Of a stretch of DNA of 64,000 bases, positions 9,036 through 16,539 are shown piece by piece. Within the stretch, counting starts at the first letter, position 1, and each line of letters begins with the position of its first letter. Position numbers and translations under genes: made by a program. The notes beneath the pieces were generated by a model, which was not told the DNA's origin, ran no database searches, and saw nothing but the letters and a program-made list of their open reading frames with translations. This DNA comes from Acinetobacter apis (GTDB lineage Bacteria; Pseudomonadota; Gammaproteobacteria; Pseudomonadales; Moraxellaceae), in contig NZ_FZLN01000001.1 of NCBI RefSeq assembly GCF_900197575.1, positions 186,001-250,000 of the forward strand, given 5' to 3'.

Positions 9036-9662
9036 TTTGTCCTCAACACCATGCTTATATATGAACTTATTGTGTCCGATTTTTTTGAAAAAATCAGCTG
9101 ATGATTGTCATGGATGTGCAATTAAATTGAGTTTATCGCACGATGTTGTCTAAAAATCATATCAATTCACATCTCATCATACGGCTTTAAATGACCTTAT
9201 GGTCATCACTAGTCCTTTCGATTTTCTGTAGCATTTTATTTTGCGCTTCGATTTAGAAATACAGCTCATAATTTTGTTTAAAAATTAATCGATAGATGAT
9301 TATTTTTCCTTTATTAAAATTTAAAACTCACATTTTGATGCTCTAGATGACAATTTTTGCTTGAGTTGTGCCTTCAGTTACAAAAAAAACATCAATTGAG
9401 CTCATTTAATTCATAAATATAAGTGATTGATTTTGATTTAAATAAAAACTTATTGGAATTACCAATGAAAACAGATTAGAAAATAATAATATTTATTTTG
9501 ATAAATGTAAGAAAAATGTAGTATAAATACAGCGGCAGATTAGGACACATTTTACACCAAAAATGATTTTCATAAGTTAATCATTAACATTTGTGTGACA
9601 TAAAACACATTGTAACTGTGAAGCAGTTTGCTTTTTTCAAAAACTATTTCCGGGGGGAGATT
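9036..9662. other. AT-rich intergenic region before the secreted-protein cassette
   Basis: This 627-base stretch is strongly AT-rich, more so than the flanking housekeeping genes. It holds no convincing gene on either strand. The only feature I can support is a promoter-like sequence at 9498-9527, followed by about 130 bases of leader before the A1 start codon. The skew fits acquired or AT-biased accessory DNA. Confidence 0.6.
9498..9527 (+). promoter_or_regulatory. predicted sigma-70 promoter for cassette A1-B1
   Basis: TTGATA at 9498-9503 and TATAAA at 9522-9527 are separated by 18 bases. The match is good, but the surrounding DNA is AT-rich, so chance matches are likely. Confidence 0.4.
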
Positions 9663-10229
9663 ATGTTGAAATTGAGTCGTTGTTTTTTAGTGCTTGCATT
9701 AGCAATGGGATTGGGTAGCCAATCTGTTCTTGCAGCAAGTCATCAAGAAGTTGCACCTGCAGCTTCAAAAAAAGTCATTTTTCCAATGAATGGTGCATCA
9801 GGTTTTGTCTTTCAAAAGCTCAAACCTGTATCAACAATTAATAGTTTGATGTATGACATGATTATTGTTGACAGCAGCCGAGAATTGACCAGTAGCCAAA
9901 TTAAGCAATTACAAGCGTATTTGGACAAAGGGATTGCTATTGTGATTGATGCAAAAGAAGGCGCAACTACCGCGCAAAAAGTTGCAGAAGATCTTGTTGG
10001 TTTTGGCTTAAATTCAAATGCCATCATGATTGAAAAAAATCGTGGTTCAGCAGGTGGATACAATGTCACACCAATCACAGCAGCTCAGCCGAAGCCAAAA
10101 ACTGTATCTAACTTAAATATGAACACGACGAAAGTAGCAAGTGCTGACAGCATGCTTCAAAGCTCAAAAGTAGTGAACAAAGAAGAGGCACCTGTCTCAA
10201 ATACAGTTAATGACATTTTTGGTCTGTAA
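9663..10229 (+). CDS. secreted protein A1 of duplicated cassette, unknown function
   Basis: This 188-residue protein has a clear signal peptide (MLKLSRCFLVLALAMGLGSQ, cleavage likely after SVLA). The mature part is an alpha/beta domain: MIIVDSSRELTSSQIKQLQ, then GIAIVIDAKEG, VAEDLVGFGLNSNAIMIEK and GGYNVTPI. A low-complexity linker follows, then a conserved tail SNTVNDIFGL. I chose ATG 9663 because GGGGGGAG lies seven bases before it and it starts the signal peptide. Its paralogue A2 lies 1.1 kb downstream. By eye the domain recalls the pro-region of Vibrio cholerae cytolysin (KRVLVDF...GVGFANQFIVIT...LLFTPF), which would make it a secretion chaperone-like protein. That is a hypothesis. B1 follows 14 bases later. 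Confidence 0.8.
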   Translation: MLKLSRCFLVLALAMGLGSQSVLAASHQEVAPAASKKVIFPMNGASGFVFQKLKPVSTINSLMYDMIIVDSSRELTSSQIKQLQAYLDKGIAIVIDAKEGATTAQKVAEDLVGFGLNSNAIMIEKNRGSAGGYNVTPITAAQPKPKTVSNLNMNTTKVASADSMLQSSKVVNKEEAPVSNTVNDIFGL

Positions 10230-10243
10230 TTAGGAAAAGTAAA

Positions 10244-10834
10244 ATGAAAAAAATAATGTGTTGTGTATTGTCTTTTGTTTCTTTATCTACATTTGCAGCT
10301 GAATGTTTACAGCCTGAAACAGCACCTGTGGCATTGTCTAAAAAATCACGTGCATTTGCACAAACGCAAGCACGTAATACATGGGAAGACTGGATTTGGC
10401 GTGGTCCTTTATTTAGATGTCCTGCGAATGGTACACAAAGTTGTGCTTATCAATGGAGTGAAGCAAAAACGACAGGCTATAGCTGGCAAATTGGTGGTGG
10501 TTTAAATTTAAGTAAGATTCCAGTGATTGGTGAATATTTAAGTATTTTATCGCTCAGTGGTAATTACACGAACAATAAAAGCTTGACTACAACATTTGGT
10601 TGGACTGCGACGATTCAACCAGGTTGGTATGCACAGCCGATCCAAGTGATTAAACGACGTTGGAAAAGTGGTTCATACCGTGGAGCGTTCGTGAATACAG
10701 GTTTAGGTTGTTCACGTGGTATTGCTGCACCAGTGACCAAGAGCTGGTACAGATGGGATGACAACAAAGTTGCTGGAAAATGGGCATCTAACATTGCAGA
10801 AAGCAACTATTCTTCTTATAACATTCATCGTTAA
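10244..10834 (+). CDS. secreted protein B1 of duplicated cassette, unknown function
   Basis: This 196-residue protein has a signal peptide (MKKIMCCVLSFVSLSTFAA). The mature part begins ECLQPETAPVALSK and has four cysteines (ECLQP, FRCPAN, TQSCAY, GLGCSR), enough for two disulfides. It is rich in Trp, Tyr, Ser and Thr and has alternating stretches such as KTTGYSWQIGGGLNLSK and LSLSGNYTNNKSLTTTFGW that look like amphipathic beta strands. I recognise no family with certainty. The composition is like small pore-forming or beta-barrel proteins. It is 14 bases after A1 with GGAAAAG before the ATG, so it is co-expressed. A strong terminator follows. Paralogue B2 matches it without gaps over nearly the whole length. 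Confidence 0.82.
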   Translation: MKKIMCCVLSFVSLSTFAAECLQPETAPVALSKKSRAFAQTQARNTWEDWIWRGPLFRCPANGTQSCAYQWSEAKTTGYSWQIGGGLNLSKIPVIGEYLSILSLSGNYTNNKSLTTTFGWTATIQPGWYAQPIQVIKRRWKSGSYRGAFVNTGLGCSRGIAAPVTKSWYRWDDNKVAGKWASNIAESNYSSYNIHR

Positions 10835-10850
10835 GCATCACTTATAATTT

Positions 10851-10882
10851 AAAAAGCGGCTCTAAAAGAGCCGCTTTTTTAT
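10851..10882 (+). terminator. rho-independent terminator after A1-B1
   Basis: A 13-bp perfect stem (AAAAAGCGGCTCT / AGAGCCGCTTTTT) with a three-base loop and a T run closes the first cassette. Confidence 0.9.
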
Positions 10883-11302
10883 GTTTTTGATTTATGGCAT
10901 AGAGGGTTAATCTTGATACAACATATATCCCTAAGAAAAATATACTATCTTAAAAATGATGATTGCAAAATTGAATATATATTGAATGTTTAATCTATTA
11001 AAGTAATTGATTTAACTGAATTAAATTTATATTAATTACACAAACAGTACGTTTATGGATCTTTTGTATTTAAATTTTAACTTTAAGTAAAATAAAGTAA
11101 TTTGGCTCATACTCAAATAAATAGTGTAATAATTAATCGATATAAATGAATTGTAGTAACCACTATAAGACACTTTTTTTATATTTAGTGTTTGGTGTTT
11201 ATTTAAATTTAATATCTGTGATTTTTATTTCATAAATATGGATTTTTATGAATTGTACATGGTTGCTATATCTCGTTAGTTAACTTATGTCAGAGGTTTA
11301 TT
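10883..11302. other. AT-rich spacer between the two cassette copies
   Basis: These 420 bases are extremely AT-rich with no supported gene. They should hold the promoter of the A2-B2 copy, since a terminator separates it from A1-B1. I cannot choose one promoter among many AT-rich candidates. AGAGG lies eight bases before the A2 start. Confidence 0.5.
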
Positions 11303-11836
11303 ATGCTCAAACTTAGTAGCAGTGCTTTACTCATGGTGTTAGCGATTGGTGTGGGAAGTCAATCTGTAATGGCTCAAGAAGACATGGTCAGTTCGGAGCA
11401 ACCAGTCAAAAAAGTGATTCATTCAATGAATGGTTCATCGGGGTTTGTTTTTAATAAGTTAAAAGGGGTGTCTGAGGTCAAAAGCCAAGGCTTTGATCTT
11501 TTGATAGTTGACAGCAGTAAAGACGTATCAGAGAGTCAACTCAAAGAAATACAAGATCAAATTGAAAAAGGAATTGCTGTTGTGATTGATGCTGGTGCAG
11601 GAACAGGCACAGCAAAAAAAGTGTCTGAAGATCTGATTGGGTTTGGGATTGATTCAGAAGCAATCATGATTGTAAAAAGTACAGATTCAAAAGGCGGTTA
11701 TGTTGTGACACCAATTACATCCGCCACCAAACCTGCCAATACAGGGACAGCCAATGCGCAGCTTGATTCGTCTGCTGTGACAAACAAGCAAGGCACAGCG
11801 GTATCCAATACCATCAGCGATATTTTTGGTATTTAA
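11303..11836 (+). CDS. secreted protein A2 of duplicated cassette, unknown function
   Basis: This 177-residue paralogue of A1 has the same architecture: signal peptide (MLKLSSSALLMVLAIGVGSQ, cleavage likely after SVMA), HSMNGSSGFVFNKLKGVS, LLIVDSSKDVSESQLKEIQ, GIAVVIDAGAG, VSEDLIGFGIDSEAIMIVK, GGYVVTPI, a linker, and the tail SNTISDIFGI. The linker is shorter than in A1. The domain and the last residues are better conserved than the linker, which suggests both are functional. B2 starts 27 bases downstream. The same cytolysin pro-region resemblance applies and is equally tentative. Confidence 0.8.
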   Translation: MLKLSSSALLMVLAIGVGSQSVMAQEDMVSSEQPVKKVIHSMNGSSGFVFNKLKGVSEVKSQGFDLLIVDSSKDVSESQLKEIQDQIEKGIAVVIDAGAGTGTAKKVSEDLIGFGIDSEAIMIVKSTDSKGGYVVTPITSATKPANTGTANAQLDSSAVTNKQGTAVSNTISDIFGI

Positions 11837-11863
11837 CTGAATTGAATTTAAGGGAGAATACTC

Positions 11864-12460
11864 ATGGAAATGAAAAAAATTGTATGCAGCATGCTATCAA
11901 TGGTGTCGATTTCGAGCTTTGCTGGGGAATGTTTGCAACCAGAAACTGCACCCGTTGCACTGTCTAAAAACTCACAAGCCATTTCACAGACCCAAGCAAG
12001 AAATACATGGGAGGATTGGATTTGGCGTGGGCCGACGTTTGTTTGCCCAAATACAGGGACACAAAGTTGTCAATATCAATGGAGTGAAGCAAAAACAACA
12101 GGCTATAGTTGGCAAATTGGTGGCAGTTTAAATTTAAGTAAAATACCAGTCATTGGTGAGTATTTAAGTATTTTATCGCTCAATGGCAACCGCACCAACA
12201 ATAAAAGTTTAACCAGTACATTTGGTTGGAACGTGACGGTAAACAAAGGTTGGTCTGTCCAACCGATTCAAGTCATAACACGTCGTTGGACACAAGGAAC
12301 TTATAAAGGTGCCTATGAAAATACAGGTCAAGGTTGTTCGACAGGGATTGCCGCGCCAGTGACCAAAAGTTGGTATGAATGGAATCCAAACCGCATCGCA
12401 GGACAATGGCAAACCAATATTGAAGCAGGAAATTACGCATCATATAACGTATTTCATTAA
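11864..12460 (+). CDS. secreted protein B2 of duplicated cassette, unknown function
   Basis: This 198-residue paralogue of B1 is roughly 70% identical by eye and aligns without gaps. The signal peptide starts MEMKKIVCSMLSMVS and is cut near SSFAG. The block from ECLQPETAPVALSK to ARNTWEDWIWRGP and the block KTTGYSWQIGG-LNLSKIP are nearly invariant, as are all four mature cysteines. Divergence is concentrated in the C-terminal third. GGGAG lies about eight bases before ATG 11864; ATG 11870 is an alternative start. Function unknown. The close match points to a tandem duplication followed by divergence under selection. Confidence 0.82.
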   Translation: MEMKKIVCSMLSMVSISSFAGECLQPETAPVALSKNSQAISQTQARNTWEDWIWRGPTFVCPNTGTQSCQYQWSEAKTTGYSWQIGGSLNLSKIPVIGEYLSILSLNGNRTNNKSLTSTFGWNVTVNKGWSVQPIQVITRRWTQGTYKGAYENTGQGCSTGIAAPVTKSWYEWNPNRIAGQWQTNIEAGNYASYNVFH

Positions 12461-12536
12461 TCATTTGTTTATGCAAAATTTGGTGTGACGACATCATTTA
12501 TTGTGATAACAGATAGATTTAAATTAATCTAAAGTA

Positions 12537-12575
12537 AAAGAGTGAGTTCTGCCAAGAGCTCCTCTTTGTATTTTA
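12537..12575 (+). terminator. likely terminator after A2-B2
   Basis: A bulged stem pairs AAAGAG with CTCTTT (outer) and GAGTTCT with AGAGCTC (inner, one wobble) around GCCA, followed by a T-rich stretch. It is weaker than the terminator after the first copy. Confidence 0.55.
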
Positions 12576-12748
12576 ACTGATTGAATATATTAGATGATCA
12601 TTCAATACAATACTGCGTTGTAAATCTTACTTACAAAATGCGTATTTAAAAGGTGTTGGCGTCAGTTTTATAGTGAGATTTAGCACAGGATGCTTAAATT
12701 CGATATTAGAATTAAATTTAAAATTAAATGAATATAATGAGGCGTATT

Positions 12749-13084
12749 ATGTCTGGTTGGTATGAAATTTCAAAAGCAAAAGATGGACAGTTTCACTTTG
12801 TGTTAAAAGCAGGAAATGGAGAAATTATTTTAACAAGCGAGCTCTATACTGCCAAAGCATCTGCTCAAAATGGAATTGAGTCAGTGCAAACCAATGCTGT
12901 AGATGACAGTAAATATGATTTGCTTGAGGCAAAAAATGGCAAGTTTTACTTTAATTTAAAGGCTGTAAACCATCAAATCATTGGTACCAGCCAGATGTAT
13001 AGCACATCTCAAACACGTGCCAAAGGAATTGAATCAGTCAAAACCAATGGGCCAAGTGCAACAATTAAAGACTTTACGGTTTAA
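12749..13084 (+). CDS. YegP-family (DUF1508/UPF0339) protein
   Basis: This 111-residue protein consists of two tandem DUF1508 repeats: GWYEISKAKDGQFHFVLKA...IESVQTN and KYDLLEAKNGKFYFNLKA...GIESVKTN. The E. coli homologue YegP is 110 residues with the same two-repeat fold, which supports the start at ATG 12749 (GAGG seven bases upstream) rather than ATG 12728. The molecular role of the family is not known. It is probably soluble. Its last 11 bases overlap the end of the converging dusC. Confidence 0.88.
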   Translation: MSGWYEISKAKDGQFHFVLKAGNGEIILTSELYTAKASAQNGIESVQTNAVDDSKYDLLEAKNGKFYFNLKAVNHQIIGTSQMYSTSQTRAKGIESVKTNGPSATIKDFTV

Positions 13085-14021
13085 GTTGAAGGGCATGATG
13101 GTTTAAACACTGAATAATGTCATCTAAAGACTTCATGCGTTTAATGTCTTGCCAAAGTAATACGGCTTCAGGGTAAGCTTTAGTCATCATCCCAAGCCAT
13201 TGTTTATAGCGTCCAAGCATTGCAATTTCTGTTTTGCTTGGACCATTAATAAATCGAATTTGTAAGTCTAATAATGCTTGCCAAGACAATAATGCATGGT
13301 CACTATTGTTTAAAATGCAATGCGTCAAATCAGGGGTAGTCACTGCACCTCGTCCAATCATTAAATCTTCACAGCCTGATTGTATACGACAGGCTTTAGC
13401 ATGTTGATTATTCCAAATTTCCCCATTGGCAATAACATTAATATTTACCGCATCTTGTATCGGATAAATTTTTTCCCAGTACGCAGGTGGAGTATAGCCA
13501 TCTGCTTTGGTACGTGCATGCACAGTTAGCCAGCTTGCACCCGCATCTTCAATGGCATGTGCATTGTCTAAAGTATGGTGTTCATCTAAATAGCCTAAAC
13601 GCATTTTTGCTGAAACAGGAATATGTCGCGGAACTGCATCACGGACTGCTTTCACAAGGTGATAAATGACATCAGGTTCATCCAGTAAAATAGCACCGCC
13701 TTTATGGCGGTTCACGGTTTTTGCAGGGCAGCCAAAATTCAAATCAATTGCAGGTGCACCTAAGGCTACAGCACGGATCGCATTCTCTGCCAACATTGTG
13801 GCATCATTGCCTAAAAATTGGACATGGACAGGGGTGCCCGATGCTGTTTGACCGCCATGTTTTAATTCAGGACAATATTGATGATAGACATGATCAGGCA
13901 AAATACTGTTTGTCACCCGAATAAACTCAGTAACACACCAATCAAAATGACCCACATGCGTTAAAACATCACGCATGACAGGATCAGTTAAACCTTCCAT
14001 TGGGGCAAGTATGAGCTTCAA
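13074..14021 (-). CDS. dusC: tRNA-dihydrouridine(16) synthase DusC
   Basis: This 315-residue FMN enzyme reduces uridine 16 of tRNA to dihydrouridine with NADPH. The N-terminus is KLILAPMEGLTDPVMRDVL, followed by the catalytic Cys in DLNFGCPAKTVNRHKGGAILL, SAKMRLGY, HARTKADGY and a flavin phosphate-binding IGRGA segment. I place the start at TTG 14021, which has AAGGA seven bases upstream and gives exactly the length of E. coli DusC. The longer frame adds an unlikely hydrophobic extension (MYHAFFIVVKG). Confidence 0.9.
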   Translation of the reverse strand: MKLILAPMEGLTDPVMRDVLTHVGHFDWCVTEFIRVTNSILPDHVYHQYCPELKHGGQTASGTPVHVQFLGNDATMLAENAIRAVALGAPAIDLNFGCPAKTVNRHKGGAILLDEPDVIYHLVKAVRDAVPRHIPVSAKMRLGYLDEHHTLDNAHAIEDAGASWLTVHARTKADGYTPPAYWEKIYPIQDAVNINVIANGEIWNNQHAKACRIQSGCEDLMIGRGAVTTPDLTHCILNNSDHALLSWQALLDLQIRFINGPSKTEIAMLGRYKQWLGMMTKAYPEAVLLWQDIKRMKSLDDIIQCLNHHALQLKP

Positions 14022-14092
14022 AACAGTTCCTTTTACAACAATAAAAAATGCATGATACAAAGACCATGCGATTGAACATCAAATTAATGAGA

Positions 14093-14899
14093 TTATTTGT
14101 GCAGTATAATTTCTAAAATGAATTTACTGCCAATAAAGCCGATGGCTAAAAGAAAGAACCCAGCTAATGTAAAGCGGATGGCTTTTTGACCACGCCATCC
14201 AAAGCGAAAATGACCAATGAGCAACGCCCCGTAAACCACCCATGAAATGATACTGAATACTGTTTTATGAGCAAGGTGTTGCTGAATAAAGTTATCAACC
14301 ATGAAAAAGCCAAAGAGCAGGGCTGCTGTAAGCATGACAAAGCCTGTCATCAGCATATCAAACAGGAGTGACTCCATGACTTGAAATGGTGGCAATAAAT
14401 TGACCCATAAGCGCTTTTGTTTTTTCTTGAGCTCACGATTTTGTAACCACATCATAATTGCTTGGATGGTTGCCATTAATAAAACAGCATAAGCAGATAA
14501 AGACAAAATAATATGGATATCTAAACCAATGGCATGAATGCTAGCAAATTGATTGGGCTGACTGAAAGCAAAACCAAAAATCAAGCCGCTTGCTGCAACA
14601 GGAATGCCAAGTAAATTCAGTGCAGACACCGGTCTATAGCTGCTATAGAGCATACCAAGTACCAACATGAGACCTGATGTAAATGACAGTAAATTAAAGA
14701 CATCATAATTGACACCATTAGCGGTAATCATATCATGACGTAATACAGTACCATGAAGCAGTAAACCAATCGCTAAAATGACAACCATAAACCATTTGTT
14801 CGGTTTGCGTTTCGCAACCAAATGCATAAATGAGTACCAAAAGCCTGTGGTATAAGCAACAAGAGCGAGTATTGTATACACCAATGGAAGACTGATCAT
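14093..14899 (-). CDS. ypjD: CcsA/HemX-like inner membrane protein YpjD
   Basis: This 268-residue cytochrome c assembly-family membrane protein has about eight hydrophobic segments. The segment DIHIILSLSAYAVLLMATIQ holds the family His and Ser residues, and ISWVVYGALLIGHFRFGW is the late conserved helix pair. In E. coli ypjD also lies back to back with ffh, and the same divergent arrangement is seen here with 144 bases between. The exact role is unclear; the family includes haem-handling proteins, and E. coli YpjD has been linked only loosely to that. Confidence 0.87.
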   Translation of the reverse strand: MISLPLVYTILALVAYTTGFWYSFMHLVAKRKPNKWFMVVILAIGLLLHGTVLRHDMITANGVNYDVFNLLSFTSGLMLVLGMLYSSYRPVSALNLLGIPVAASGLIFGFAFSQPNQFASIHAIGLDIHIILSLSAYAVLLMATIQAIMMWLQNRELKKKQKRLWVNLLPPFQVMESLLFDMLMTGFVMLTAALLFGFFMVDNFIQQHLAHKTVFSIISWVVYGALLIGHFRFGWRGQKAIRFTLAGFFLLAIGFIGSKFILEIILHK

Positions 14900-15043
14900 G
14901 TCAAACCTTTGTTAGAATAATGAATATTCATGCTAGACGATATAAATTCTGAGTGAACTCAAGTATCCTATAGCAATTACTGCATAAATTTTCTATTTTG
15001 AGAAAGATTTTTTTGCAACAGACCATATGAAGCGGAATTTGCA

Positions 15044-16450
15044 ATGTTTGATACTTTAACAGAAAGACTCTCACAGAGTTTAAAAAATATTACCGGTTCA
15101 GGGCAACTGACTGAAGATAATATTAAAGATACCTTGCGCGAAGTGCGTATGGCACTTTTAGAAGCAGATGTTGCTTTACCGGTCACCCGTGAGTTTATTG
15201 CCAAAGTCAAAGAGCAGGCATTAGGTCAAGAGGTGATGACACAGCTTTCTCCGGGCCAAGCATTTGTCAAAATTGTACATGACGAATTGACAAAAATGAT
15301 GGGTGAGGCCAATGAAAGTTTAGATTTGGCCGCTAAACCGCCTGTGGTTGTTTTGCTTGCCGGTTTGCAAGGTGCGGGTAAAACCACCACAGCTGCAAAA
15401 TTGTCGCGTTATTTAAAAGAGCGTCAAAAGAAAAAAGTCATGACGGTGTCTGCCGACGTGTATCGTCCAGCGGCGATTAAACAGTTAGAAACGGTATCCA
15501 AAGAAGTGGGCGCGGAGTTTATTCCATCAGATGCGTCTGAGAGACCTATTGATATTGTGAATCGTGCCATTGAGCAAGCAAAAATTAAATTTGCTGATGT
15601 CTTAATTGTCGATACGGCAGGTCGTTTGCATATTGACGACAGTATGATGGATGAGATTAAAGCATTACATGCTGCTGTGAAGCCGACTGAAACGTTATTT
15701 GTGGTTGATGCAATGACAGGTCAGGATGCGGCAAATACAGCCAAAGCCTTTAATGATGCGTTACCATTAACAGGTGTGATCTTAACAAAGACTGATGGTG
15801 ATGCGCGCGGTGGTGCGGCATTGTCTGTCCGTGCAATCACAGGTAAACCGATTAAATTTTTAGGGATGGGTGAAAAGCTTGATGCATTAGAGCCATTCCA
15901 TCCTGAACGTATTGCGCAGCGTATTCTTGGCATGGGTGACGTTCTTTCTTTAGTTGAAGAAGTAGAACGCAAAATTGATAAAGAAAAAGCCGAAAAAATG
16001 GCGAAAAAGCTGCAAAAAGGCGGCACATTCAATTTTGAAGACATGCTGATGCAGTTTGAGCAAATGAATAAAATGGGCGGCATGATGGGCTTTTTAGACA
16101 AATTGCCAGGCATGAGCGGTGCAGGATTACAGCAAGCTATTGAGCAAGCAAATCCTGAAAAGCAAGTGAAAAAAATGCAAGCCATTATTCAGTCAATGAC
16201 GGTGAAAGAGCGCCGTAATCCAGACTTAATGAACCCAAGCCGTAAAAAACGTATTGCGGCAGGTTGTGGTATGGATGTTGCGGAAGTAAACAAACTGATT
16301 AAGCAACACAGTCAAATGGCTAAGATGATGAAGAAGTTTGCCAATCCAAGTGGCATTGGTAAAATGATGCGCTCTTTGGGCGGTTTACAAAAACAGTTTG
16401 GCGGCGGCGGCGGCGGTCCACTGTTTGGCGACAACAAAACTAAAAAATAA
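15044..16450 (+). CDS. ffh: signal recognition particle protein Ffh
   Basis: This 468-residue SRP GTPase binds 4.5S RNA and signal sequences and delivers ribosomes to FtsY at the membrane. N domain: MFDTLTERLSQSLKNITG. G domain: P-loop GLQGAGKTTTAAKLSRYL near residue 107, DVYRPAAIKQL, DTAGRLHID, TKTDGDARGGAAL. The C-terminal M domain is Met-rich (MLMQFEQMNKMGGMMGFL). A run of GGC codons near the end encodes GGGGGG. Length is normal. A perfect terminator hairpin follows at once. Confidence 0.98.
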   Translation: MFDTLTERLSQSLKNITGSGQLTEDNIKDTLREVRMALLEADVALPVTREFIAKVKEQALGQEVMTQLSPGQAFVKIVHDELTKMMGEANESLDLAAKPPVVVLLAGLQGAGKTTTAAKLSRYLKERQKKKVMTVSADVYRPAAIKQLETVSKEVGAEFIPSDASERPIDIVNRAIEQAKIKFADVLIVDTAGRLHIDDSMMDEIKALHAAVKPTETLFVVDAMTGQDAANTAKAFNDALPLTGVILTKTDGDARGGAALSVRAITGKPIKFLGMGEKLDALEPFHPERIAQRILGMGDVLSLVEEVERKIDKEKAEKMAKKLQKGGTFNFEDMLMQFEQMNKMGGMMGFLDKLPGMSGAGLQQAIEQANPEKQVKKMQAIIQSMTVKERRNPDLMNPSRKKRIAAGCGMDVAEVNKLIKQHSQMAKMMKKFANPSGIGKMMRSLGGLQKQFGGGGGGPLFGDNKTKK

Positions 16451-16480
16451 AAAAAGGCGCACTGCGCCTTTTTGTTTTTA
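16451..16480 (+). terminator. rho-independent terminator of ffh
   Basis: A ten-bp stem AAAAAGGCGC / GCGCCTTTTT with loop ACT lies directly after the ffh stop codon. Confidence 0.9.
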
Positions 16481-16539
16481 TACAGTTATAATACAAATAA
16501 ATATACGAACTTTAACATTTGGCTAAAATGAGGGTGTAT

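Noticed and set aside
12209-12497. Short minus-strand frames over the end of B2
   Set aside because: I considered an antitoxin or antisense gene for the cassette, but there is no ribosome binding site or promoter, and no matching frame of similar sequence was found over B1.
15721-16185. 154-codon minus-strand frame inside ffh
   Set aside because: Shadow of a highly conserved gene with Cys/Ser/Pro-rich nonsense composition.
16399-16420. GGC trinucleotide run near the end of ffh as a possible phase-variable repeat
   Set aside because: Only about five units, in frame, and Gly-rich tails are ordinary in Ffh.
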